From: Salminus brasiliensis
Taxonomy: Eukaryota > Chordata > Actinopteri > Characiformes > Bryconidae
Assembly (NCBI RefSeq): GCF_030463535.1
Contig: NC_132881.1
Span: forward strand, 39,987,973 to 40,051,972
Direction: 5' to 3'
Length of the DNA stretch: 64,000 bases
Shown here: positions 33,721 to 44,590 of the stretch, in pieces
How positions within the stretch are numbered: position 1 is the first letter of the stretch
How the letters are laid out: the number at the start of each line of letters is the position of its first letter
The notes under the pieces: generated by a model
What the model was told of the DNA's origin: nothing
The model's input: only the letters and a program-made list of their open reading frames with translations
The model's database searches: none
Made by a program: the position numbers and the translations under genes

Positions 33721-34737
33721 ACAGCTGTTGTTGTTTTTACAAATGAAACCTACAGGAATAAGCTTCATAGGTGCTTACACAGGTTCATATCAGGCTTATG
33801 AACAAAGTGTTTGTGTCAGTAAAATTTTGCCAAAATTTCCCTCCAACAAGTAAAAAGGTGGTTTACACAGCATTCCAACCTGTCTGCCTCAGGACCCTGA
33901 GAAGCATAAGATCTGTCTGTATGAGGTTGGCGAGTATAAGGGCCGTAAGATGGAGATCATTGATGACGACGTGCCCAGCCTGTATGCCTACGGCTTCACT
34001 GACCGAGTTGGCAGCATCATGGTCAGCTGTGGCACGTAAGTATTGGAATGTGTGCGTGTGTGAGTACGTATTTTCAAGCGCTAAGTTTTAAATCAGGATT
34101 TCGCAAACTGAAACTTTCTGGATTAATCATCAGCCTTTACGCTCTATAAGGAACGTTTGTAAAGTTGTTCTAAATGTGGACGGTGAGTTATCCAACCAGC
34201 TGGACTATACTATGTCATCACTCAGACACCTCCAGATGGACTTCTAGAGAGGACGTAACATCAACCCTTGGGTTTTCCACTCTCCAAGCTCAGTGTCCAC
34301 AGTGGTCTTTAAACATGCTGTGCAGAATTCATATTGAAAATGCATATGTGCTGTGTTGGTATAGATGGCATGGTATAACCCAGTTTAGAAGGGGTCAGTG
34401 GTACCTGAAAAGAGTCGATTCACGATTTCTATTCATTCCTCTCTCTCCCACACAATCTACCTTTGCACTCACCCACCTTCTCGTGCTATTTCTTTTCCCT
34501 GCTTTCTTCTTTTCTTGCTCTTCCTCTGTCTCCCTCATCCCTTTCATTCTGCTCTCGTCTCTCAGCTGGGTGGGCTACCAGTACCCCGGCTACCGTGGCA
34601 GCCAGTACCTGCTGGAGAAGGGCGATTACAGACACTTTAACGAGTACGGTGCCCGCTGCCCCCAGATGCAGTCCGTGAGGCGCATCCGTGACATGCAGTG
34701 GCACCAGGAGGGCTGCTACACCATGGCCAGCAAGTGA
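29154..34737 (+). CDS. crybb1: Beta-B1 crystallin, lens structural protein (5 coding exons)
   Basis: Coding exons 29154-29249, 31156-31274, 31416-31548, 33893-34035 and 34566-34737 are all GT-AG and in phase, giving 220 residues. Residues 1-32 form a Lys/Ala/Gln-rich N-terminal arm, shorter than the mammalian one (about 57). Four Greek keys follow, one per exon (about 33-72, 72-116, 117-164, 164-207), then a C-terminal extension. Diagnostic CRYBB1 wording is [54 protein letters not shown] and [24 protein letters not shown], with the beta-B1-type tail [19 protein letters not shown]. The protein joins lens beta-crystallin oligomers and contributes to refraction. The start is the first ATG, five bases into exon 2. 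It is divergent to the beta-A crystallin gene, as in mammals. Confidence 0.96.
29679..30088 (+). mobile_element. Internally deleted Tc1-like element, copy 2 (crybb1 intron 2)
   Basis: It has a left end TAGACAAAAGTATTGGGACA and an inverted right end TGTCCCAATACTTTTGTCCA. The interior includes AATCAAGCACCTAGCCATGC and TAATAGGATGCCACCATCGC, as in full-length fish Tc1-like elements, but most of the transposase region is deleted. It is homologous to the copy at 8,393-8,802. Confidence 0.8.
30113..30320 (+). mobile_element. tRNA-derived SINE with L2-type tail (crybb1 intron 2)
   Basis: The head has an A-box-like TGGCGCAACAGATAACACCA and a perfect B-box GGTTCGATTCC (30,180-30,190), so it looks like a tRNA-derived pol III promoter. 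The tail GTAAGTCGCTCTGGTTAAGA plus GCGTCTGCTAAATGCC is the L2-clade 3' end, the same as in the LINE piece at 4,371-4,406. This is not a functional tRNA gene: no cloverleaf acceptor stem closes. Confidence 0.8.
31565..31825. repeat. AAGAACC-type foldback repeat (crybb1 intron 4)
   Basis: Palindromic sequence made of GGTTCTTTGAGAGATGGCAT, AAAGAACCATGTTTGTGAGT and the inverted TATGGCATCTCTTAAAGAAC. Related foldbacks occur at about 28,340, 37,700, 38,690 and 15,335. It directly abuts TIR element B. Confidence 0.55.
31826..32235 (-). mobile_element. TIR element B, copy 2 (crybb1 intron 4)
   Basis: The ends GAGCCTGTTGACCCAGGTGT and TTAATGCCGGATGTGAACAG (inverted) match the copy at 19,061. The internal block ATGTGTTGGTGTGCTTTTTA is the reverse complement of the matching block there. 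The copy is about 410 bp, so it is internally shorter. Confidence 0.7.
33150..33326 (+). mobile_element. MITE family A, very short complete copy (crybb1 intron 4)
   Basis: Both ends are present: TACACAATATGTCCAAATGT at the left, and CAGGTGTCCAAATACTTACA then AGTGTA at the right. The centre jumps from CAGATGTGCAAA to AGCAGGATAAACTC, so about 370 bases of the longer copies are missing. Confidence 0.75.
33412..33620 (+). mobile_element. Dispersed SINE-like repeat D, copy 2 (crybb1 intron 4)
   Basis: It shares CCATGCTGCTTTGCCATCAG, CTCTCTCCGGGTGGGTAGTT, GATGTTGGCTGGCACAGGCA and GGAGCTGGTGACCCAGCGCA with the common fish repeat also found at 28,571. Confidence 0.55.
33634..33718. repeat. (TC)n(TA)n compound microsatellite
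   Basis: About 17 TC units run straight into about 25 TA units, 175 bases before crybb1 exon 5. Confidence 0.95.
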
Positions 34738-35375
34738 GGGATCGGGAGGACGAGAAAGAGAGGGAGTGGGGGGGAGAGAAAGAGAGGGGGAGGAGCCGAG
34801 GGAGGAGGGGGAGGAGTGAGGGCCAAGAAGGAGAGGAGGAACGCGCCACCAGTGTGATCCGCCCTGGGGAAGGAGAGGGAGGGAAAGAGGGAGATAGACA
34901 GAGGGATGGATATCGTCAGGGCTGCAGAGGAAAGATGTAACCAGGAGCATTTTTGATCAGCCACCTCTGTGGGAGGAGAAGAAGCGTAATGGTAGAAAAT
35001 TGTGGCTGTTGAACGTAGATAGCTTTGCATGTTAAAACGTGGGCTGGCACTCTCTTTTTCTCTCCTGTCTCTTTCTCTTTTTCTTTTTTTTTTACTCACC
35101 CACATCTCCTCTTCCCCCCTCCTGTTCTCTATCCCCTCTTCCTCCTCTTCCTCATCCTCCAATCAACATATTCTTCTCCTGAGGACAAACAAACAAAACA
35201 AAAAAATCAAGAAATTACAAACCATCTTGCAGTGTGTTCCATGACCAGGGGAGGGTTCAAGGGAGATGACTGACACGGATGGGTTTGGGTGGGGCAACCA
35301 AGATTGGGGGTTTGGCCTAAAGACCATGTAAACCCTGTATCCTTACAGAACTGTAATAAAAACAACACCTGTGCA
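34738..35375 (+). other. crybb1: crybb1 3' UTR
   Basis: Purine-rich up to about 34,940 (GGAGAGAAAG-type), then pyrimidine-rich at about 35,050-35,165, ending at the poly(A) signal. No other gene is present. Confidence 0.7.
35355..35360 (+). terminator. crybb1: Poly(A) signal AATAAA of crybb1
   Basis: A canonical AATAAA 618 bases after the stop, with a TGTGTTTTCTG downstream element at 35,380-35,391. Confidence 0.75.
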
Positions 35376-35975
35376 ATGGCTGTGTTTTCTGTTACTCATA
35401 CTGAGTGTCCCTGTGATTCCAGGAAGTTGACGTCATCTAAAAAACAAATAAGTGGTTGCAGATTTGCAAAAAAGCCTAAAATCATGCAATCAAATCAATA
35501 AACTCTATTACCTCTGACCAGGGCACTGCCAGGGATTTTGGGCCCCACAACCCTACAATTCTGCCAAAATACTCAGTGAATAAAATTTTTAGGGCCCCTG
35601 TCAGTCATAGACCCTTAGAATCATCCTAACATCTAACTTTAAAAGCCCCTATATGTGGCACACCTTAAGAGTATTTAAATCATTCATATGAGAAATATCT
35701 AATTCAGCTGCACTGTATTTTTTTACCAGATCTGGGGGCTTCATTTCTTTAGATGGATGTTTGCACTAAATGCAAAAAAATACCAACATAATTTCTTAAA
35801 ACTTCTTGAAAGTCATTTGCTAGACCAGAATCATGAAGTTGTTTCAGAAGGACTCTCAATCACTAATGGAATACAGACTAAAACGACCTTGGCCAACAGA
35901 AAATTATATTTCATAAGACTGGGCACAGCACTGTAACAATACCAAAAAGGTACAAAATACTCTTCCACCTAAAAA

Positions 35976-36535
35976 TACACTGTATGTCCAAATGTTTGTG
36001 GACACCCCTTCTAATGCATTCAGCTACTTTTACCTCTTAAACCCCTTGGAACTACCAGAACAAATCAGACATTTGCATTGTTTAGCATGTAGTTACTAAT
36101 TAGTAATCATTAGGTTGTAATAAAGGTTGCAGTAGAAAAGGGGTTAGATTGAACTCTTTGCTGAAACAGATGTGCAAATGCACACACTGCTTTTCTAGTC
36201 ACTGTAAATAAGTATTGCCAATAGAATAGGACTATTAGGAGCAGATAAACTAGACATATTTGTGGTAAATAAAGCCCTGCAACATTGAGCTGTAGAGCAG
36301 TGGAACTGTGTTCTCTGAATTGGTGGTGCCCCATCCCATATGTTGAGCTGGGGAGTTGGAGATGAGATGTGGTGGTGATCATCACTAACGCTTTTGTTGC
36401 TGAATACAATTAAATCCTCATAACAATGCTCCATAATCTAGTGGAAAGCCTTCCCTGGACAATACAGACAGCTACTCCAACAAAACAGGATAAACTCTTT
36501 AGCATGTGTCCCAATACATTTGTCCATATAGTGTA
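35976..36535 (+). mobile_element. MITE family A, longest copy with both ends
   Basis: The left end TACACTGTATGTCCAAATGT pairs imperfectly with the inverse of the right end (TACACTATATGGACAAATGT on the minus strand). The interior contains AATAGGACTATTAGGAGCAG, GAGCAGTGGAACTGTGTTCT and GTGGAAAGCCTTCCCTGGAC. There is an extra block at about 36,030-36,160 not shared with the other copies. Confidence 0.8.
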
Positions 36536-36689
36536 TGTGTACAGCCAGATATTCATCCTCCACTGATAGGCAGCCACAAAGACAAGCACGCAATATGGGC
36601 TCAGGCATGCATGAAGGTGGCCTTCTAAACTATACAGTTCACTGAAAAGTGCAAAGCAACTTTTGAAAAACAACTCTGGCTAAAGTCTC

Positions 36690-36905
36690 TGGCATTAGGA
36701 TGGAAGGTGATATTCATGCATGATAGCACTTCATCACATGCTGCCAAGAAGATGGCAGTGCGATCAATGAAAGTGGATTTCAAAGATGCCCATTTGATAG
36801 ATTGAGCAGCAATCTTTTGCCTGATTTGAACTCCATGGAGAATCTATGGAGCATCACCTAGCAACAAAGTTATCCCTCTTGACATCAGTTTTCTGATATT
36901 AAGTC
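36690..36905 (+). mobile_element. Tc1-like transposase fragment
   Basis: One plus-strand frame gives LPDLNSMENLWS (about 36,812-36,847), a decayed SPDLNPIENLW catalytic-region signature. No ends are recognisable. Confidence 0.6.
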
Positions 36906-37384
36906 AACATCAGCAACAGTATTCAAGCCACATAAATTCAGATACTAACCAGACTCAAATTCTTTAAAGTCAGCGGATCAAAGACTCACTGTGGCAATTA
37001 GATCAATAGTCTTTGAAGTAGATCAAGCATCTTTGGGTTTTTGAAAAGTGCCATATAACTCTAATAGTAATAATAAAAACAGTCCAAAAAAATGCATACT
37101 TTACAATTAGCTGACTAATTCAACTTAACATGCACCAACACTGACACAGCTGTTTAGTTGCCTGCATTACAGCTTGTAGAATCTCCATAAAAACACATTG
37201 GCAGGAGAACAGGATGCTCTGGAGCAGCCACACTTACACCTAAGGTCACCATGCCAGCTAGAGGGGTTCCCTAGTGTCGGGCTGTTGAGAAGTGAAATTG
37301 CATTCTCTGATTGACGGAGCTTCACCCAACAATTCTGGGATGAGCTAATAATAATTCCCCTTGACCCTTGATGCAGATGTCCAA

Positions 37385-37655
37385 ATATGTCCAAATGTTT
37401 GTGGAACCCTTTCTAATGAATGCATTCAGCTACTTTAAGTTGCACTCATTGGTGATATAGATGTAAATACACATATAGCTTGTCTAGAGAAGCATTACCA
37501 ATAGAATAGAACACCCCATACAATAAGTTTGGGATGAGTTGGGGAGATTGGGAATAGGGTGTGGTGGTGATCACCAAAAATCCTGACCTCACTAACGATC
37601 ATGTAATTGAATGCAAGCAAATCTTCACAGCAATGCTCCAGAATCTAGTAACTAT
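37385..37655 (+). mobile_element. MITE family A copy, 3'-truncated
   Basis: It starts TGTCCAAATGTTTGTGGAAC and contains AGAAGCATTACCAATAGAAT, GATGAGTTGGGGAGATTGGG and CAATGCTCCAGAATCTAGTA. The right terminus is lost. Confidence 0.7.
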
Positions 37656-39296
37656 TTTAATAGCCTAGATTTCAGCAGGAATGAATGTACAACCTTAAAA
37701 TAAGAGGATCCAAGGTTCTTTTTCTAAAAGAACCATGACAATGCAAAAAAAAAACCTTTTGTAAATAGTTCTTTATCACAAAAAAAGGGTCCCACAATTA
37801 TTATAAGTTAAAGAACCATTGAAACCCAGTGGAAGTTCTGAATCATTATCCCTCTGGCAGAATCAACCATGACCTAGCCATGTCTTAGCCGCCTGGTTGA
37901 GGCAGCAAGAGTTTGATCTGAAGTGTTTTTTAATTGAGTTCAAAATATGATATTATATCAGGGACTATTGAAGAATAAACAGCCCTAAAACATCACAGAT
38001 GCACCACTATAAGTCACTATGGGAATCTAAGGTTATTTTCAGCATAACCATGTCTTTTTTATGCTAAATTGTGCTTCATAACAATCACACTTTCAGTGAT
38101 GCCAAAACTTTAGGTGCTAAAGACAACAGTCTTACTGATAAGCCTTTCAATTAGCTTGTTGGCATGAGGCTGTAGTTTCTGACCCAGCAACTGTCCAATT
38201 ATAATTCTTGAAGAAAAAGCTACCTTTCACATTGTACACAAGGGCAAATGCAACCCAGTTGTGTGAAACCTATTAATTAGTGTTGTTTTACAGCCATTGC
38301 ATGATTTATGAAGATGAATAATTTCTTTTTAGTTTTGTGGGTCTTACTTATGTAGATGGATGGCTAATCGTTTCTCTCCATGTCCATAATGTCCAGTGTC
38401 CCAATTGTGTACTACACACTAATACTATAGCGTGTATATACTACAAACTAATATTTATAGTGTGAGATTGGCAGGTTAGTACATGAAATATTATGAAGGT
38501 AAAACATATGAAACACACCCTTCCCCCAAAAATGCACTGAAGTTGTTAAAACGTAAGAAGCCCAGAAATGTGTATGTCTGCACGTTTTTAGAACATATTT
38601 TGTGAAACCTTGTCCAAATGTCCAAAACATTAAACTAAATAAAACTTTAAACACAGCTGAAAACATTTTTATCATCACATTTTAGTGAGTGTGAAGAACT
38701 TTCTAAAGATCTAAAGAACCTTCACCTGATATAAAGGCTCTTTACTAATTTAAAGGCTCTTCGGCCTCAAACATTTCGTTTATAAACTTCTTTTTTATGA
38801 AACCAAAAATGCTTCTTCTACGGCATCACTTAGAATCATTCACAGATCCTTTATCAATAAGTGTGCAGTATTCCATCTGTGGGCTGGGAAGGCCAAAGGA
38901 CTTCATTTACGCCACATGCAGGACTGTATCTACCTTGGCCAGAGCAGACTTTTCAGGACCATCACAATCATACTAAATCTTTTACAAACCTATACATATA
39001 TATATATTTTTCTTACTGTTCTCCTTATATTATCAGAGATGTTCAGATTTTTTCTTTCCTTGACCCCCTCCTCTTTTTTGCACTTTTCTTCTGGTCTTTG
39101 CTTGATGTTTAGGTTTCTAAATACAACCCTTTAAACCTTCACACTGCTTTACAGTTTTTGTTCTCTTTGCCTGCACCTTTAAAACTGTGTGTTTACCTCT
39201 TATGCCCTATGTGACTTTTATTACACCCTGAGGATTACTAACCAGTAACTACATACAAATCACTGCAAAGTTATAACAGAGGGGAAAAAGAGGTTA
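37656..39296. other. Non-genic stretch with foldback repeats
   Basis: AAGAACC-type foldback repeats lie at about 37,695-37,830 and 38,690-38,870. The rest is AT-rich DNA with no supported gene. Confidence 0.5.
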
Positions 39297-39680
39297 ATGG
39301 CAGTGTTGGAGGACAGTGTAATGCTAGCTATGCTTTGTATTGATCCTTGTGTTTACAGTTCAGTTTTAGGTCGTCTACATTTGAAGAATCAGTTTTGTGT
39401 TAGTGATTTTAAAAAAACACTGCACCAATGGCAAGAGGGGGCTTTGGTGTACTTTGTTGTGTTTGGCCTGTATGTCATGATAGACCCCTTTACACTTCCT
39501 AAAGGCTCAGATGCATTTAATGCATTATGGGAAACACGTCAATTAGCCTGCATTTTATTAGATGACATGACAATAATTGTTGCACCTTATGTATTATTAA
39601 TTTTTTCTCGAACTACAATGACACTTTTTTCAGTGCTTTTTGCCATTATTTTAGTTTTTCTTTACCTAGAGTGTTGTTAA
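39297..39680 (+). CDS. Unassigned 127-codon ORF with hydrophobic segments
   Basis: An uninterrupted ATG-to-stop frame of 127 codons in sequence that is neither low-complexity nor an obvious repeat. The peptide has hydrophobic stretches at about 49-62, 92-103 and 107-124, and ends YLECC. I do not recognise the family. No promoter, splice sites or poly(A) signal can be tied to it. It could be a chance frame, part of an unknown mobile element or a gene remnant. It is listed because its length and composition stand out from the other non-repeat frames. Confidence 0.2.
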   Translation: MAVLEDSVMLAMLCIDPCVYSSVLGRLHLKNQFCVSDFKKTLHQWQEGALVYFVVFGLYVMIDPFTLPKGSDAFNALWETRQLACILLDDMTIIVAPYVLLIFSRTTMTLFSVLFAIILVFLYLECC

Positions 39681-40265
39681 GACTGAACAGAACTGTATAC
39701 TTACTTGCCAAATAGTATTTTATAGAGAGTTCTAATACATTGATTAGTGGGAATTGAGGCCCTATTCCTAGTTTGTGATGGTGTTGTGGCTTATTGCCCA
39801 TGTGTGACTGTGATCTGACATCATCCCAACTGATTCAGCAGGTCCACCTCTGTGGAGTGGATTTTTATACACTTTCTAAAAGTGATAATAAATGAGGACA
39901 TTTCAGTGCTGTATTAATAGAAATCGAACAAAGCTTCAAACGTTCTGATACTGTATTATTTAAAAGACTAACGTCATAACTAACTAAATGACAAACTCTC
40001 AGCCTTCGCACCCCCCCTACACACACATTTATATCTCACATATATGCATGCTCTTATTGTGAAGACTGTTGTTGCTATTATGCATTCTCTGTGAAACCTT
40101 TTTTTCTCAATGAAAAAGATCAGGCGAGTATACCATATCTTAATGTCACTCCTCCTACACCAAGTCACAGTTTTCTCTTTCTCTCTCTCTCACACACACA
40201 CATTCAATTCACATACGCACACACATATACCTGCACTCTCTTCAGTCTAAATCCAGCCTCAAGTT

Positions 40266-40445
40266 TGACGTCAGATTCCCATTGGCTTATAGATGATCAA
40301 AGCTGCTGTGCTTCAGACACACACTCACCCCGCAGTCCACCTGGGGAAATATAGTGGTCAGGAATGGGATAGCAGATTGAGTATGTGCTCAGAATCTGTT
40401 CTCTCACGTTTACTTCATTCTTGGGCTTGAAGCATTAACGAGGAG
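40266..40445 (+). promoter_or_regulatory. Promoter-like cluster: CRE, CCAAT and a possible first-exon donor
   Basis: A full CRE palindrome TGACGTCA (40,266-40,273) is followed by ATTGG (inverted CCAAT, 40,280-40,284). About 160 bases on there is a good donor-like GAG|GTAAGG (40,443-40,450). No TATA box or coding exon was found, so an unannotated transcript is only a possibility. Confidence 0.2.
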
Positions 40446-40799
40446 GTAAGGGGGTTGATTTTGGAGGAGTGGAGAACGCATGGAGAAAATATTACCTTTA
40501 AGTTCAGCAGAAATCAGTGAAATCAGTAAGGCAAAATCAGTAGGCCTTATGACTAATACAAGATTGCTGATATTTTTAATGTAATATAAATAAAAATAAT
40601 TCAGCAGTCAATCTCCATAGAGTTAATTGTAGCAGATAGCAGAGTTGTTTCAGGACTATTCTCAAGAAACAGATAGCTGTTAATATCATGACATTAATAA
40701 TAAATGATGTCATACTAATAACAAAATATACCTTACACTGGTTTACAGGTAACAGGTAACATACAGATTTAACCCTAATGAGGCTATACACATACATAC

Positions 40800-40972
40800 T
40801 GCTCTTCTAACTAAATGCAATCAAATCTGTACAGCAATGCTCCACATCTAGTGGAAAGTCTTCCCTGGACAGTAGAAACAGTTACTCTAACAAAAGCAGG
40901 ATAAACTCTTAAATTTCGGGAGAAACAATGAACGGGCAGATGTCCCAATACTTTTGTCCATATAGAGTATTA
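40800..40972 (+). mobile_element. MITE family A copy, 5'-truncated
   Basis: It has the right half only: GCAATGCTCCACATCTAGTG, CTTCCCTGGACAGTAGAAAC, AAAGCAGGATAAACTCTTAA, ending CCCAATACTTTTGTCCATAT. Confidence 0.75.
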
Positions 40973-41418
40973 GCATTCTCTCTGCCTCCATGGATTCTCT
41001 CTCTGAGTGAAACTCAGGTTCTGTCTGATCAAATTGTTATAGTTTGATTGATCTGATCTGGTTGGGCAGCGTCCCAGGCTCAGAGCAGGAATCTTAAAAT
41101 ACAAAGATTCAGAGATTTAAAGATTTATAAAAGCACAATATAGTAAATACTTTACTTTACTGAGCCCAATAAGATTTCATTAAATTAATAAAAGATGCAT
41201 AAATCAAATATGACCAATGAAAAAAAAGTGGCAAAAGTGGCAAAGGTTTTACCACAAAGTATAGAATATAATATAGTGTATTGTCTTAATGCAGAATCTA
41301 ATCAAATATTTTTTTATTTGTAAGACATCTATAGTACGTTTCTGTTTCTGGATCAAAATCTTAAAGGAATGATCTTTTCTTTTTTTTATTTATTCAAGGA
41401 AATATGGGGAGGCTTAAA

Positions 41419-41875
41419 CAGATCAGTCATTAGCACCACTGACAGGTAAAGTGAAAATGTGAAAAGCATTGATTATCATAATCTCCAGTGGCATCTGTCA
41501 AGCCCCAAATGTTAGGCAGCAAGTGAACAGTCAGTTCTTGAAGATGATGCTTGTGTTAAAAGCAGGAAAAATGGCCGAACATAAGAATTTGAGCCACTTT
41601 AACAAGAGCCACATTGTGATGGCTAGATGACTGGGTCAGAACATCTCCAACACATCAGGCAGGTCTTGTGGGTTTTTTTCTGGTATGCAGTGGTTAGACC
41701 TTAGCTATGGTAGTCCAAGAAGGGACAACCAGTGAACCAGTGACAAGGTCATGGGCACCTAAGGCTCACTGATGCAATCCATGTTAAAGGACCTACTTCT
41801 GACATCTTGGTACCAGATACCACAGGACACCTTCAGAGGTCTTGTTGAGCCCATGCTTTGGATAGTCAGATATTA
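41419..41875 (-). mobile_element. Deleted DNA transposon, family C copy 2
   Basis: Read on the minus strand it contains GTATCTGGTACCAAGATGTC and then CATGACCTTGTCACTGGTTC, the same order as the copy at 22,072. It shares long stretches with 43,222-43,648. Family A MITE sequence follows directly at 41,896. Confidence 0.65.
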
Positions 41876-41895
41876 TCCTGTTTTTGTTTATCCTG

Positions 41896-42237
41896 TGATT
41901 GCATTTAGTGGATTTGATTGCATTTAGAGACAAAAGCGATAGTGAGGTCAGGATTTTGGATGATCACCATCCCACCTTATCCCCAACTCCTCAGCTCATC
42001 CCAAAACTATTGGATGGGGCGCCATCATTCCAGAGAACACAGTTCCACAGTTCCACAGCTCACACAGCTGGGGAGTCTACACCTGGCATTAGGCATAGTG
42101 CCAGTAGGTCCCTGTTTATCTGTTCCAGAGAGTCCTATTATGTTGGCAGTACGTCTTTACAGGTACTAGACAAGCTGTGTCTTGTGTGAATGCATTAATA
42201 AGAAGATGTGTCCACAGACATTTGGAAATATAGTGTA
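41896..42237 (-). mobile_element. MITE family A copy, inverted
   Basis: Reverse-complement of the family: GGATGATCACCATCCCACCT, CATTCCAGAGAACACAGTTC, ending ACATTTGGAAATATAGTGTA. The outer left end is missing. Confidence 0.75.
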
Positions 42238-42244
42238 TTTACGT

Positions 42245-42545
42245 ATACTCTGGGGCAGCTGTGGCCTAAATGTTAGGAAAGAGTGCTTGGGACCGAAAGG
42301 CCTCTGAAAGGTTCAAGTCCCCTATAATGGCAGGAAGTAGGTGCGAGAAGAGTAATAGGATTGTGCTTTCCTCTCCCTCAACACTGAGGTGCCCTTCAGC
42401 AAGTTGCTTATCTGGGTGCTGAAATGGCTGCCCACTGTTCTGGATATGCCTGGGTTAAACGCAGAGGTAGAAATCTGCTGTACTGCTGTGCAGTGGTGAT
42501 GAAATGAGAGTCCTTTACAACTCTACCTGTACAAAGAAATACTCC
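42245..42545 (+). mobile_element. tRNA-derived SINE
   Basis: The head GGGGCAGCTGTGGCCTAAAT carries an A-box-like segment and GGTTCAAGTCCCC a B-box-like one. The body GAGGTGCCCTTCAGCAAGTT, GGCTGCCCACTGTTCTGGAT matches a widespread fish SINE. A shorter relative lies at 56,262-56,380. Confidence 0.7.
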
Positions 42546-43221
42546 AAATTCAGCCTCCTCCTAATGTAATTTACTATTTAAAATCAGAGATAGATCTGAT
42601 CTGTGTCTAAAATTCCCTCTCTGAGAGCCAAACCTGGTATTTTCTCACTTTAATCCACATATCAGCTCTGTTAGGTCTGAATCCACACTACGTTGTCTCA
42701 CAGATGACTTAATTATTTACTCTCTTACTCATCTCGCACAGGTCTCAGCTGAGTAATATTTACATAAGAAAACTCTACGAGCTCATCGTTTTCTTTTCTA
42801 GCTCTACATCTCAAACGTCTTTCGTCAGACTATCAGTGAGGAGATTTAGATAGCATTGCAGTTTCTGGCTAGAATCGGCATAAGCAGTAACAGCCATCAG
42901 TGGAATGTTGCTTAGGGCCTCCAAATGTTCAGAAATGGCTCTGTGGAGGAGAGCGATATTTCATTAATCTCCTAAACGCCTTGGAACCACTGAGGTTTCT
43001 GACCTCACAGCCAGCTTGAGCCAGCTTGCAGTGCAGTTCAGTAATCCTCAAGATGTTATAAAAGTCACAGAGCATAAAGGGTTAATGCACCATTGAGATA
43101 ACAAAAAAGTTCACTTTACAAAAGACATTTTCACTGATATTATTAATCTTTATGAATCCTGAGGACAATTTCATTTATTTATTGATTTATTTATTTTACA
43201 CACAGTATCATTATAATAAAA

Positions 43222-43648
43222 TGATACTATCACATGATAGATAGAAAAAAGGATTGCAGTGGCATCTATCAAGACGGATATATTAGGCAGTAGGTAGACA
43301 GTCAGTTCTTGACAGTGATGTTTGTGTTAAAAGCAGGGAAAACAGGCAAGCGTTAGAATCTGACCCACTTGACAAGAGCCACATTGTAATGACCAGGGGT
43401 CAGGGTCTGAGCATCTTCGACACATCAGACATGTCTTGAGGGTTTTTCTCTGGTATGCAGTGGTTAGTACCTAGCTAAGGTGGTCCAAGAAGGGACAACC
43501 AGTGAACCAGCAACAGAGACATGGGCACCTAAGACTCATTGACGCAATCTATGTTAAAGAATCTCCTGCTGCTGTCTTGGTCAGATACCACAGGACACCT
43601 TCAGAGGTCCATGCCTCAGTCAGTCAGTCAGATCTTATCCTACTTTTA
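43222..43648 (-). mobile_element. Deleted DNA transposon, family C copy 3
   Basis: It is very similar to the copy at 41,419-41,875 (for example GGTCCAAGAAGGGACAACCA in both), in the same orientation 1.8 kb away and with the same internal deletion. Confidence 0.65.
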
Positions 43649-43916
43649 ATTATCCTGCTACTGTCCAGGGTGCAGGATAGTGAAAGCTATCTATCTTTCA
43701 GTGTGAACTGTCTTACCAACTACAACCAACTCCTGATTGCAGAGGAGATTACTGCAGCAGTACACTGCCACCAGTAGGGGAAGTGTAGAGCTGGAATGTT
43801 CAAACAATTGAGTTTCAGTGTGGTGACACCATTAACCACTGTCTGCTCCTACTTTCCGTCTGTCTTTCTGAACCTCTGGCTCCATTACCTGTGCTTTCAC
43901 ATCAGTAGTACTTAGG

Positions 43917-43946
43917 TTTATATATATATATATATATATATATAAA
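43917..43946. repeat. (TA)n microsatellite
   Basis: A near-perfect TA run. Confidence 0.9.
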
Positions 43947-44246
43947 ATCATGTACTGTATTCCTCCTTTTATAGAAACTCAGACTACAGACATGAAAAAA
44001 CATGTCTTTTACCTCACTGTCTGCCTCTGACACACATGCAGACCTAAGCACGTACACACTCACTCACAGTGTGTGTCTGCATGTGTGTGTTAGGGCCTTC
44101 ACTTTGCGTCACAGTCTACTTACGAGCTAGCCGGGGGAGAAGCTGTTCTTTTTCTGGAGCCCTACAAAAAGTCTTTCCACAGAGTGTGATGTAAGTTATT
44201 TATCTCTCCCCCCAAAAAACTAGTGGGTGTTAACATAGATAGATGA

Positions 44247-44268
44247 AAGAGAGAGAGAGAGTGAGAGT

Positions 44269-44337
<69 letters not shown>

Positions 44338-44538
44338 TGAGAGAGAGAGAGTGAGAGTGAGAGAGAGATGAGTTGTCATTGCACATACACATGCTGGCTG
44401 TCAGTTATCACCTCTCCTCTCCTCCCCTCCCTCCCTTATCTCCTTCCAACCACCTTTCTGTCCTACCCTGTCTCTCATTCACTCTTCCTTCCTATTATGA
44501 CCCCCCCATCTCTAAATTGCTTTCTCTCATTTACTATT

Positions 44539-44590
<52 letters not shown>

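Noticed and set aside
33433-33768. 111-codon minus-strand frame
   Set aside because: Made of the TC/TA microsatellite and a SINE-like repeat.
34486-35162. 154- and 148-codon minus-strand frames
   Set aside because: Antisense to crybb1 exon 6 and to its purine-rich 3' UTR.
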